Positions 45,994 to 55,231 of a stretch of DNA of 64,000 nt are shown here, piece after piece. The stretch is taken from contig NZ_NHYM01000001.1 of NCBI RefSeq assembly GCF_003288815.1, positions 186,001-250,000 of the forward strand, written 5' to 3'. Made by a program: the position numbers and the translations under genes. This stretch comes from Helicobacter sp. 16-1353 (GTDB lineage: Bacteria; Campylobacterota; Campylobacteria; Campylobacterales; Helicobacteraceae). The stretch's first letter is position 1. Each line of letters starts with the position of its first letter. A model generated the notes under the pieces. It worked only from the letters and a program-made list of their open reading frames with translations. It was not told where the DNA came from and did not search any database.

Positions 45994-47248
45994 ATGGAAT
46001 TCAATGAAGCAATAAACGGGGGGGGGATTTTTTAGAGCCTTAAATAATTACGCAAAAAAAGACAAGAAATCTCCTACTTTAATAGCAATACCTGATACTT
46101 CCGCACTACTTAAAAATATACGACTCTTATATAGCTTATTAGAGGATTATGATTTTGTGCTAATCCCAACAACGGTAATGAGGGAATTGACACACATAAA
46201 AGATAGGAAAAAATCTCATAATTCCACTTCCGCCGATAGACAAAATGCAAAAATGGCATGGGAAGTTCTAGTTACTTTAAATGATTGCATACTCACATAT
46301 TCTACAAAAGTTTATAAAATTGATAATGAAAAATACAAGATTCCAGATAGCACACAAAAAGGGGCAAATAATATAAAAAACGACCATAAGCTTATGGCAT
46401 TAGCGGATGATATTTCACGGAAAAATCTTGGTAAAGTTCATATCGTGCATAATGATGTGGATTTTGCCGTGTATAGTGGAGTGGCTATAACAATTGCGGA
46501 GTATTTTGCAAAGCGAAATAAAATAGCAGATTACACAGATATAGATAAGCTAGATAAGGAATTTAATAATTTAGAAAGTCTTAGAGAAATAATCAAGCGA
46601 GTAGATATAAATGCGTATTTAGAAAATGGAGCGACGCTATTAATAAATACCATAAAGTGCAATATGCCCGAACAAATCAAAGCTAGAGGCGGAGTTAGAA
46701 TACCAGATAGAAAAGTGATAGAGAAAATAAAATTTCTCTTAGACAATGGGGCAGATTTAAACAAAAACGACAATGGATACCATTGCTTACCACCATTATC
46801 ACATAGCATACAATTAAGAGAATCCTATGGCTTTGATATTTTTAAATTGCTAATAGAGCGGGATTGCGATATAAATAAGGCTTCAAGGGACGATAGCAAT
46901 CCAAAGAAAATAGGAGGCTTAAACGAGGGAAATACGCCACTTATGATAGCTTGTTTCCACTCTAAAAAGAAATTTATTCATATGCTTTGTGAGCGAGATG
47001 AGATTTCTATAAATCAGCAAGATAATAATGGCTTTACCGCTTTAATAAAATGTGCTCTCAAAAGATACGAGACAATAAAGCAAAATAAGCCCCACGAGCT
47101 AAATGACGAGCTATACGAATATATACGCGCCCAGCCTAAAGTAGATATATCTATTAGAGACAGGAATAACCACACAGCACAAGATTGGATAAAAAGAGGT
47201 GATTTCTTAAAGCAAGGGAAAAGCTATAAGGAAAATGAAAAATGGTAG
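45994..47248 (+). CDS. PIN-nuclease/ankyrin-repeat protein, phase variable (OFF)
   Basis: The ATG at 45994 (with AAGGG before it) starts a frame that reaches a G9 tract at codon 9 and stops at TAG three codons later. With G8 the frame stays open to 47248 and gives 417 aa. The N-terminal domain is a PIN nuclease: D34 (IPDTSALLKN), E64 (IPTTVMREL), D130 (NDHKLMALADD) and D154 (HNDVDF) are the four acidic residues expected. From about 195 ankyrin-type repeats follow (KFLLDNGADLNKND, GNTPLMIACFHSKKKF, NNGFTALIKCAL). It probably cuts RNA under control of the ankyrin part. It overlaps the radical SAM gene by seven bases. Confidence 0.85.
46018..46026 (+). repeat. Poly-G tract (G9) in PIN-ankyrin gene
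   Basis: Nine G at codons 9-11. G8 or G11 opens the long frame; the present G9 does not. Translation could only restart downstream (for example GTG at 46157) without the first catalytic Asp. Confidence 0.9.
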
Positions 47249-48120
47249 AGCGAATATGTATATCAATTAATAATATCTGCAATCTCAAATGTCGCTATTG
47301 CCATTTCCTAGAAAAGAACTCAGTGGAAAATACAAAAAAACTGGGCTATAAGCCGATGGATATTTTTAAGATTTTAGATAATGTAAAGCAATATGTAGGG
47401 CATTATAAACACATTTTTAAGATTGGATTTATCGGTAATGGTGAGCCATTATTAAATATCAATGATATAAAAAAATACTTGCTTTATATTAAGGATTATG
47501 AAAATATCCGCACTTATACTATTACAAATGGGACGATTGACTTAAAAGATAGCGATTGGGCTTTTTTAGAAAACCACAATATGAATGTCGGCTTTTCGCT
47601 TGATGGCTATAAGGAATTACACAATCTATATCGATGTGGCTCATTTGATAGAGTGATGAAAAATATCCAAAAATATAAGAATCTAACTAGGCGATACCCC
47701 ACGCTAAATGCCACCATAGGGGCAGAATCCTTAGAGAATAAAGAAAAAATTATAAGCTTTTTCGCTCATTTTGATACTAAAATCACATTCTCGCGAATGA
47801 TTGGCAAATATGGAATCTCCCTAGAACAATATAGGGAATTTATGGAGTTCGCACAAAAGCGACTAAGCGTAAGGAATGGCGGATTTGACTGCACGATGTA
47901 TGGTGGCTTATGTGGAGTAGGAGTGAATAATTATTTTTTCAGCAATGGCAAGGTGTATTTATGTGGGAATTGTATAGATTTGCCACATATCAAAAACAGC
48001 GACACTGGCTTTTTTGAACTAGAAAAAATTGCTTTAAAATTTAACAGAAGCAAATGCTACAAAGAAATTTTAGAAAATCAAAGCATTTGTAAAAATTATC
48101 AAAAGGTAGGAATCCTATGA
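47242..48120 (+). CDS. SPASM-type radical SAM enzyme
   Basis: A 292-aa radical SAM protein with the cluster motif CNLKCRYC (C13, C17, C20) and the GNGEP motif near 76-80. The C-terminal Cys group (CTMYGGLCGVG, YLCGNC, then CYKE and CKN) fits a SPASM or twitch domain holding extra Fe-S clusters. SPASM enzymes mature peptides or modify proteins and small molecules; the substrate here is unknown. The ATG overlaps the PIN-ankyrin stop (ATGGTAG) and the stop overlaps the next start (ATGA), so translation is coupled throughout. Confidence 0.88.
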   Translation: MVERICISINNICNLKCRYCHFLEKNSVENTKKLGYKPMDIFKILDNVKQYVGHYKHIFKIGFIGNGEPLLNINDIKKYLLYIKDYENIRTYTITNGTIDLKDSDWAFLENHNMNVGFSLDGYKELHNLYRCGSFDRVMKNIQKYKNLTRRYPTLNATIGAESLENKEKIISFFAHFDTKITFSRMIGKYGISLEQYREFMEFAQKRLSVRNGGFDCTMYGGLCGVGVNNYFFSNGKVYLCGNCIDLPHIKNSDTGFFELEKIALKFNRSKCYKEILENQSICKNYQKVGIL

Positions 48121-49250
48121 GAATTGCACTATATGGACTTCCCACCGCTGGGAAAACTTTTATTTTAGATGAGATTAGGCGAGGGGCTTTGCAGATTTTA
48201 GAGAATCTGCAAAATCAAGGCAAGATTTCACAAGAGATTCCACATTTAGAGGTTTTGCAAGGAAGCTATTTATTAAAGCAACTAGCTCCAAATTTTGAAT
48301 CCCTAAGCGAACAAGAACGCAATCAAATACGAATAAAACTAGCCCAAAATCTTACTAAAAAAGATGATTTTATAATCGATGGGCATTATGCCTTTGGAGA
48401 GCAAGTCGTTTTTACAAAAGCAGATGGTGCTTTGTATGATGTATTTTTGTATTTATATATTTCCCCAGAGATTCTAAAAGAGCGAATAGGGCAGTCAAGT
48501 AAAAATCAGCGATATTTAAAATACGACATTAAATCGTGGCAAGATATGGAGATTGAGGGATTGCGGACATATTGTCACAAAAACAATAAAGATTTTTATG
48601 TGCTAGATAATCCAGCACAAGGCTATTTTAGTGATATTAGCGTGGTGCTAGAATTTATAAATAAGATTCTAAACGGATTTAGTTGCTACAAGTTTGCCAA
48701 AAAATGTGCGGATATTATTTTACAAAAATCCACAAGTGATACAATCTCTTTATTTGATGGCGATAAAACTTTGATACTTGAAGATTCAAATGAGATTCTA
48801 GGCTGTAAAACGCAAGTTTTTAATGGTGATTTTTATAGCGGATTTCAATCGTGGAGACATCACTGCGAGTTGACAAAATTTATAAAAAATCTTAATAGAC
48901 GGAATCTTGGAGAATTAATCTCTAAGAATCTATCATTTAATCGCAAGGTTTTAGATGGCATTAGCAAGGATTCTTTTATATTGACCTCCGGAGTTTGCGA
49001 GATTTGGGAGCAAATATCTAAACAAATCAATATGCCATTTTTTGGCGGAATGCAAATGTGTGCGGACACAAAATTTTTTATCGCCAAAATACTTAGAGAA
49101 AATGGCAAAAATGTCATAGCTTACGGCGATGGAGCGAATGATTATTTTATGCTAAAAGAATCTAATAGGGGGCATATTGTCTTGCGAAAAAGTGGAAATA
49201 TGAGCCGTTCGCTTAAAAATATAGATTTAGAGGGGCTACATTTTGTTTGA
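48117..49250 (+). CDS. Fused P-loop kinase and HAD phosphatase
   Basis: A 377-aa two-domain protein. Residues 1-190 are an adenylate-kinase/thymidylate-kinase-like P-loop domain: Walker A GLPTAGKT (7-14), FIIDGHYAFGE as the Walker B-like segment, LYISPEILKERI as lid region. Residues from about 205 form a HAD phosphatase: LFDGDKTL (DxDxT), ILTSG, a Lys in TKFFIAKIL, and AYGDGANDYFML. The pairing of a kinase with a phosphatase suggests processing of a nucleotide-like molecule. It overlaps both neighbours. Confidence 0.85.
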   Translation: MRIALYGLPTAGKTFILDEIRRGALQILENLQNQGKISQEIPHLEVLQGSYLLKQLAPNFESLSEQERNQIRIKLAQNLTKKDDFIIDGHYAFGEQVVFTKADGALYDVFLYLYISPEILKERIGQSSKNQRYLKYDIKSWQDMEIEGLRTYCHKNNKDFYVLDNPAQGYFSDISVVLEFINKILNGFSCYKFAKKCADIILQKSTSDTISLFDGDKTLILEDSNEILGCKTQVFNGDFYSGFQSWRHHCELTKFIKNLNRRNLGELISKNLSFNRKVLDGISKDSFILTSGVCEIWEQISKQINMPFFGGMQMCADTKFFIAKILRENGKNVIAYGDGANDYFMLKESNRGHIVLRKSGNMSRSLKNIDLEGLHFV

Positions 49251-49776
49251 GATTAAAAAAACAAAAAGAATAAATCGCTTGATTGACATCACAAAATCTG
49301 ATTCAATGGTCGTGGGAGCAAAACTAGCCCTAGCACATATGCAATTAGGCTATTTGCTTGGGAGGCAAATGAGCGGATTTAAGCCGAGTGAAACCACTAT
49401 AATTGCGATATTGCGAGGTGGGATATTTTTCGCTGAGGGGATTTATTTTAAGCTAAATTGCAGATTTGAGATTTGCGACCCTAAAAGCGATGATTTGATT
49501 ATCCCAGCGACAAAAAATATAATTTTAGTAGATTCTGTGATTAACACTGGGAAAACGATAGAAAGGATTTATCAAAAAATACATATGGAAAATAGGCAAA
49601 AAAATATCTATGTGGCAAGTTGCGTGGTAAATAAAAAAGCCCTAGAAAATATCACATTTAAGGAGAATCTATACACCATTCGAGTATCAAATAACTCTTT
49701 TGTAGGCAGCAATATCACTAAACAAAATGGCGACATTGGACCAGATACCACAATGAGATTATTTAATGAATTTTAA
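49243..49776 (+). CDS. Phosphoribosyltransferase
   Basis: A 177-aa type I phosphoribosyltransferase, closest in look to uracil phosphoribosyltransferases. The PRPP-binding loop is IILVDSVINTGKT (about 95-107), where the usual second acidic residue is Ser, and IAILRGGIFFAEGIYF is the PPi-loop region. TTG at 49243 is the start and overlaps the upstream stop by eight bases. It ends the four-gene operon and would attach a base to PRPP or release it. Confidence 0.85.
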   Translation: MFEIKKTKRINRLIDITKSDSMVVGAKLALAHMQLGYLLGRQMSGFKPSETTIIAILRGGIFFAEGIYFKLNCRFEICDPKSDDLIIPATKNIILVDSVINTGKTIERIYQKIHMENRQKNIYVASCVVNKKALENITFKENLYTIRVSNNSFVGSNITKQNGDIGPDTTMRLFNEF

Positions 49777-49935
49777 GATATGCGGAGTTTTGATGGTTTT
49801 AGATTTGAGATTTGCCAAAATTCCATATCAAATTTTATTGAAATTGATTAGAAAAAATCCTTTTTGCTTGGGTTGAAGCCTAATTAAATATTTGCTTTTA
49901 AGTCCAAAAATTTAAAAATCATTTAAGGAGAGATT
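49777..49935. other. Spacer after the four-gene operon
   Basis: 159 bp without a gene. No clear terminator is visible. AAGGAG at 49925-49930 is the ribosome-binding site of the PHP gene. Confidence 0.5.
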
Positions 49936-50757
49936 ATGAAAGATTTACATATACACACAAAATATTCCGACGGCGAGTTTGACGAAAATGAGATTCTTGA
50001 AAAAATCATAAGTGCAGGGATTACAGAATTTGCAATTTGCGACCATGATACGATTGAGGGCTCAATGAAAGTTTGTGAAAAAATCAAACAACTTAATCTT
50101 GACATTATTTTTCATTCGGGTATTGAAATTACAAGCAGAATCAATGATATTTTTGATGGAATTAGCGTTCATTTGCTGGTTAGAGATTTTCAATTTGACG
50201 ATAAAGTTATATTAGATGCCATCTCTATTATGAAACGCAACCGATTAAAAAACCTTGATTTAATGCTGGAAGGTGTTAAGAAAGATTATAATGTTGAAAT
50301 TCCCAAGCAAAGAATTGAAGAAGTTTTAAAAGAAACAAATTCAATAGGTGAGCCACATGTTTATAAATTGCTATGTGAAATTAAAAATATTGATGAAACT
50401 TACTTTTATGATAAGACTATAAAAAATTTAAAAACAGAACATCTTAAAATTGACGCTGCTTGGCTACTTGAAAATTTTAAAGGACATCAAGGTTACATCA
50501 CCCTTGCTCACCCAATAAAGATAATGAAAGACTACAATTTTTCTTATGCTGATATTGAAAAAATTGTAGAACATTTACATGGTTATGGTCTTAAAGGTTT
50601 GGAGGTTGAATATAGTAAACACACAAAAAAAGATATTGCCGAATTCTCAAAAATCGCAGATAAATTTAATTTAATCAAAACCCCCGGTAGCGATTTTCAC
50701 GGACCAAATGTAAAACCAAATAGATTTTTGGGCGTTTGTCAAAAACAAGATTCTTAG
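49936..50757 (+). CDS. PHP-domain phosphoesterase
   Basis: A 273-aa metal-dependent phosphoesterase of the PHP family. Metal-binding motifs are DLHIHTKYSDG (3-13), FAICDHDTIEG (about 33-43), GIEIT and the C-terminal GSDFHG. It resembles YciV/RnmV-like 3',5'-nucleoside bisphosphate phosphatases, which also trim RNA ends. Its DNA lacks GAATC/GATTC clusters, unlike the nearby accessory DNA, so it may have been acquired. Whether it belongs to the upstream operon is unclear. Confidence 0.85.
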   Translation: MKDLHIHTKYSDGEFDENEILEKIISAGITEFAICDHDTIEGSMKVCEKIKQLNLDIIFHSGIEITSRINDIFDGISVHLLVRDFQFDDKVILDAISIMKRNRLKNLDLMLEGVKKDYNVEIPKQRIEEVLKETNSIGEPHVYKLLCEIKNIDETYFYDKTIKNLKTEHLKIDAAWLLENFKGHQGYITLAHPIKIMKDYNFSYADIEKIVEHLHGYGLKGLEVEYSKHTKKDIAEFSKIADKFNLIKTPGSDFHGPNVKPNRFLGVCQKQDS

Positions 50758-51004
50758 CTTAAACTAAAATAAAATTAGGCTCAACCCAAGCAAAGAGGAA
50801 TTTTGAAAATCGATTTCAAAATCGCCCTATAAAGATTCTTGCTTTTTATTTTAGCGTTACGCCTAAAATAACATTCTTTTAGGGGAATCTTGCAGTAGAG
50901 ATTCTGCCATAAATTCGCCAGATTAAATAGATTCCGCTAGATTCCACGCTAGATTAGCGAGATTCCGCCCCATATTTAATGGGAGAATCCGCCCTAAATC
51001 CGCC
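50758..51004. other. Spacer with hairpin and GATTC cluster
   Basis: No gene. It contains a hairpin TTTTGAAA/TTTCAAAA (about 50802-50823), a second TTTTAG/CTAAAA palindrome (about 50850-50871), and a cluster of seven or more GATTC/GAATC sites from 50830 on, between the convergent PHP and alaS genes. Confidence 0.5.
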
Positions 51005-53575
51005 CTAAAATTTTGATAGTGCAAATTCCCTTGCTATTTTTAAGCCCTCATCGATTTTATCTGCGAATTTCCCTCCAGCCGTGGCGAAGTCATCTCTCCC
51101 GCCTCCGCCTCCGCCTACGATTTTACAAACTTCTTTTATCCACTCATTTGCCTTAAGGGCTGGAATTCCTTGCACGCCGCAAGAAATGCTGATTTTCCCC
51201 TCGCTATTTTTAACTAGTAGCACTGCGATTTTTTCGTTCTCTTTCTTCATCTCATCGATGGCAGATTTGATATTAATGCTCGAATCTACCATAGCCACGA
51301 TTAGCCTGACCCCATTTATCATCTCAAAACTTAGGCTTTTTACACCCCTACCCTCGTCGGTTCGGTTTTTTAGCTCTTTTAGCTTGGCGAGATTGTCTTT
51401 TAGCTTTTGGATTCCACTTAGTAAATTATTGGTTTTTAGGCTCTGCAAGGCGGTTTGGACTAAGTTTAGATTATCTTTTGTGTAGGCGTATCCAGCCATT
51501 CCGCACACGGCTTCGATTCTCCTTACGCCGCTTGAGATTCCAGATTCTTTTGTGATGTAAAAGTTCCCAATATGGGCGGTGTTTTCGACATGGATTCCGC
51601 CACATAGCTCCACGCTCACGCCTCCAAAGCTAATCATTCTAACGACTTTCCCATATTTCTCGCCAAAAAGTGCCATCGCCCCACGAGAAAGTGCCTCATC
51701 TAGCGGGACAAACTCGATTGTAGCTGGGATTGCAGAGCTAATTACGCGATTAATATCAAGCTCGATTTTCTCCAACTCATCTTTGGTAATCGCCTTTGGG
51801 TGAGTGATGTCAAACCTTAGGCGATTAGATTCCACCAAGCTTCCAGCTTGAGTGATATGAGTGCCTAGAATCTTTCGCAAACTAGCGTGTAGTAGGTGCG
51901 TTGCACTATGATGCTTGGCAATCTCAAAGCGTTTTTTATCCACGACTATATCTACGACATCGCCGACTTTTAGGGGATTTTTCGTGCTAACCTCGCTGAT
52001 ATTTAGCCCAAAATATTTTTTGGTGTAGATTATATCTGCCATTTTTTTATCATCGATGAAAACCTCGCCACTATCGCCAATTGGACCGCCTCCCTCAGGG
52101 TAGAGTGGCGTAGAATCCAAGAAAATATATCCATCGCCATCAAGCCGTTCAACTCGCTTATAATGAATGTCTAGCAAGGCTAGAATCTTGCTTTTTGAAG
52201 TGGAATTTTCATAGCCGATAAATTTATTTTCCCCAAACTCCTCTAAAATCCCAGCGAAATCCCCCTCCAACGCCTCATCTCCACTGCCTTTCCACGCACT
52301 TTTTGCCCTTGCTTTTTGTGCTTTCATACATATCTCAAAGCCCTCCAAATCAATTGGAATATTCTCCGCTCTAAGCATATCTTGGGTCAAATCAAGTGGG
52401 AATCCATATGTATCATAAAGCTTGAATGCCACTTCACCGCTAAATACGCCCTTTGTGGCATTTAACTCTTTTTTAAACATATCCATTCCAGATTCAATAG
52501 TTAGGAAGAATCGCTCCTCCTCCGCCTTGCACTGGGTTTGGATATAGTCCTTTTTCTCGCCTAAATATTTATAGTGATACGCTAGATTCTCGCACACAAC
52601 GCCAACTAGCTTGTAGAGAAAAGCTTCCCTTAAGCCTAGCAAATACCCGTGCCGCACGGCTCTACGCAAGATTCTCCGCAATACATAGCCTCGCCCCTCT
52701 TTGTCGAAATTCACGCCTTGAGCGAGTAGAAACGCAATGCTTCTAGCGTGGTCGGCAATAACTCTATGAGACGCCACAAACTCGCCACTATAGGGCTTCT
52801 CGCTAATTTTCACGCACTCATTTATAATTGGCATAAAAAGGCTCGTATCAAAATTATTGATTTTCCCCTCGAGCAACGCAGTTACACGCTCCAGTCCCAT
52901 TCCAGTATCGATACTTGGCTTTGGGAGCGGATTTAGATTGCCCTCTTTGTCCCGCTCATACTGCATAAAAACTAGATTCCAAATCTCTAGGAATCTATCC
53001 CCATCGCCCCCGAAATAATCCTCGCTAGAGCTAAAATGCTCCGCTCCTTGGTCGATGTAAATCTCACTGCAAGGTCCGCAAGGTCCCACATCGCCCATTT
53101 GCCAGAAATTATCCTTGTCGCCGAATTTTTTAATATGGGATTCTGGGAGATATTTTTGCCAGATTTTATACGCCTCATCATCGCTGATATGCACACTTGC
53201 GTAGATTTTATCCACATCAAAATTAAGCTCTTTTGTGATGAACTCCCACGCAAAGCTAATGGCATCTTCCTTGAAATAATCGCCAAATGAAAAGTTCCCC
53301 AACATCTCAAAAAGCGTATGGTGGCGGGCGGTGTAGCCGACATTTTCCAAGTCATTATGCTTGCCTCCTGCACGGATACATAGCTGGGAGCTGGTGGCTC
53401 GCTTTTCACTTGGGGTTGGAATCTTGCCCGTGAAAATATCCTTAAACTGCACCATTCCAGCGTTTGTGAAAAGCAGTGAAGCGTCATTTGGGACAAGCGG
53501 CATACTCTCATAGATTATATGCCCCTTGTTTTCGAAGAATCTTAGGAATTTATCTCGTATATCTACTTTTTGCAT
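51005..53575 (-). CDS. alaS: Alanyl-tRNA synthetase
   Basis: AlaRS charges tRNA-Ala and edits mischarged Ser and Gly. The catalytic domain begins about residue 3 (RDKFLRFFENKGH) with GKHNDLENVGYTARHHTLFE (motif 2 area) and FEMLGNFSFGDYF. The editing domain has HHSATHLLHASLRK and CGGIHVENT, and the C-terminal DHHA1-type region ends GGGGGGRDDFATAGG. Length (856 aa) is normal. Confidence 0.97.
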   Translation of the reverse strand: MQKVDIRDKFLRFFENKGHIIYESMPLVPNDASLLFTNAGMVQFKDIFTGKIPTPSEKRATSSQLCIRAGGKHNDLENVGYTARHHTLFEMLGNFSFGDYFKEDAISFAWEFITKELNFDVDKIYASVHISDDEAYKIWQKYLPESHIKKFGDKDNFWQMGDVGPCGPCSEIYIDQGAEHFSSSEDYFGGDGDRFLEIWNLVFMQYERDKEGNLNPLPKPSIDTGMGLERVTALLEGKINNFDTSLFMPIINECVKISEKPYSGEFVASHRVIADHARSIAFLLAQGVNFDKEGRGYVLRRILRRAVRHGYLLGLREAFLYKLVGVVCENLAYHYKYLGEKKDYIQTQCKAEEERFFLTIESGMDMFKKELNATKGVFSGEVAFKLYDTYGFPLDLTQDMLRAENIPIDLEGFEICMKAQKARAKSAWKGSGDEALEGDFAGILEEFGENKFIGYENSTSKSKILALLDIHYKRVERLDGDGYIFLDSTPLYPEGGGPIGDSGEVFIDDKKMADIIYTKKYFGLNISEVSTKNPLKVGDVVDIVVDKKRFEIAKHHSATHLLHASLRKILGTHITQAGSLVESNRLRFDITHPKAITKDELEKIELDINRVISSAIPATIEFVPLDEALSRGAMALFGEKYGKVVRMISFGGVSVELCGGIHVENTAHIGNFYITKESGISSGVRRIEAVCGMAGYAYTKDNLNLVQTALQSLKTNNLLSGIQKLKDNLAKLKELKNRTDEGRGVKSLSFEMINGVRLIVAMVDSSINIKSAIDEMKKENEKIAVLLVKNSEGKISISCGVQGIPALKANEWIKEVCKIVGGGGGGRDDFATAGGKFADKIDEGLKIAREFALSKF

Positions 53576-53665
53576 TTGAAATCTCTTTTCGCCTCTTTGT
53601 GGATTTAAAAGCGGATTCTACACAAAAAGTGATTAAAATAATTAATATTTGATAGTTGATAAATC

Positions 53666-55231
53666 CTAATTATTTACTATATTTAGATTATTTATCAATA
53701 ATTGTGCATTGGAAGTCATTCTATCGCGTTGGATAAAAAAGGTAATATCCACTAATTTATCTAAAAAATCATTTGTATTATTAAATAAGATTCCGCTAAT
53801 AGAATCCCCATTTTGGGAGAATCTTAATATTTGATGTTCTTTATTTTTGCCGATTTTTTGCACAGATTCCACTTTTAGATTAGAGCTACAAAATTCTATT
53901 TGTTCATTAGCCATTCCGTATGGCTCATAAGATTCCAAAAGCTGGAGTAAATCTAAATCTATACTACCTAAATCTATTTCTATGCTTGTATTGTCCTCTA
54001 TAGTAGAATCTATTATGCAGTTTTTGTCTAATTTTTGCATAAATAATTCAAGATTTTTAGATTCTAGGCTTAATCCCACAGCACCGCTATGTCCTCCAAA
54101 GCATAATAAATAATCTTTGCAAAATTGCACTGACGCGATTAGATTTACTCCATTTCTCGAGCGTCCAGAACCTTTTAAAATCCCATTTTGTAGACTAAGA
54201 CAAAATGAGCTAATATTGAATTCATCGGCTAATCTTGAAGCTACGATTCCTAGCACACCTTCATGCCAATCTTTCCCAAATGCAATTAAGATGTTTTCAC
54301 CTTTTTTGATATTATTTTTTGCTTTTAGGAAAATATCATTTTGTATATTTTTTCTCTCATTATTGATATTTATTAGATTCTCAAATATCTCATTAGCTTT
54401 ATTTTCATCTTTTTGTCTAAAAAAATCCAATGCAAGATTAGCATCTCTTAATCGCCCTACACTATTTAAAATAGGGGCGATAACAAAACCAATATTTTGC
54501 GAATTTATATTGTAACGATTTCTAATAACCTTAAATGCTGCTATATTAGAATGCTTTATTTCTTTTAATCCTAGTTTAAAGATGGCTCGATTTATCGAAA
54601 CTAAGGGCATCATATCAGCGATTATTGCTAATGCTAGAAAACAACTTAATTTTGATAGATTCACATTTGCATTTAGCTCTTTTTTGATTCCAGCACAAAG
54701 ATACCAAGCGATTAATGCCCCGCAAATCTCTTTTTGTAAAAAATTACAAGCTTTTTGATTTGGATTGATTATAAGGGCATTGGGCAACACCTCATCATTA
54801 TCGACAATAAGTGGCTTATGGTGGTCTGTGATAATGAGAATCTTATCCATTTCTTTACAAAGATTTGCGACTTCAAACGCACTAATTCCATTATCAACAG
54901 TTATGAAAATATCCGCATCAATCTCTTTTATGATATTTGTATTTATCCCGTAGCCGTCATTAAAACGATTTGGAATCTTAATAGTGAAATTATCAAAACC
55001 AATCTCTTTAAAAAAATATTCCATTATACACGAAGCTGAGATTCCATCGACATCGTAATCGCCCACAACTGCGATTTTTTTATTATCGACAATGCCATCT
55101 TTTATAATCTTGCTTGCTTCTTTTAGTCCAAATAATGTTTCAGGTTGCGGGATATTTGAGAGATTAATAGTGTCAAGATTCCTTTCTTTAAATATATTAA
55201 AGATTATTTCAAAAATATTAATCTCTTGCAT
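53666..55231 (-). CDS. recJ: Single-stranded-DNA exonuclease RecJ
   Basis: RecJ is a 5'-3' exonuclease in recombination and mismatch repair. The DHH-family motifs are [22 protein letters not shown] and IITDHHKP, then [13 protein letters not shown] start at the ATG at 55231 (521 aa); the open frame extends to 55327 inside pyrG but has no support. The start overlaps the pyrG end by 14 bp. pyrG-recJ adjacency also occurs in H. pylori. Confidence 0.94.
   Translation of the reverse strand: MQEINIFEIIFNIFKERNLDTINLSNIPQPETLFGLKEASKIIKDGIVDNKKIAVVGDYDVDGISASCIMEYFFKEIGFDNFTIKIPNRFNDGYGINTNIIKEIDADIFITVDNGISAFEVANLCKEMDKILIITDHHKPLIVDNDEVLPNALIINPNQKACNFLQKEICGALIAWYLCAGIKKELNANVNLSKLSCFLALAIIADMMPLVSINRAIFKLGLKEIKHSNIAAFKVIRNRYNINSQNIGFVIAPILNSVGRLRDANLALDFFRQKDENKANEIFENLININNERKNIQNDIFLKAKNNIKKGENILIAFGKDWHEGVLGIVASRLADEFNISSFCLSLQNGILKGSGRSRNGVNLIASVQFCKDYLLCFGGHSGAVGLSLESKNLELFMQKLDKNCIIDSTIEDNTSIEIDLGSIDLDLLQLLESYEPYGMANEQIEFCSSNLKVESVQKIGKNKEHQILRFSQNGDSISGILFNNTNDFLDKLVDITFFIQRDRMTSNAQLLINNLNIVNN

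Noticed and set aside
52987-53511. 174-codon frame on the same strand as alaS in another frame
   Set aside because: Overlaps the conserved catalytic core of alaS; no recognisable domain.
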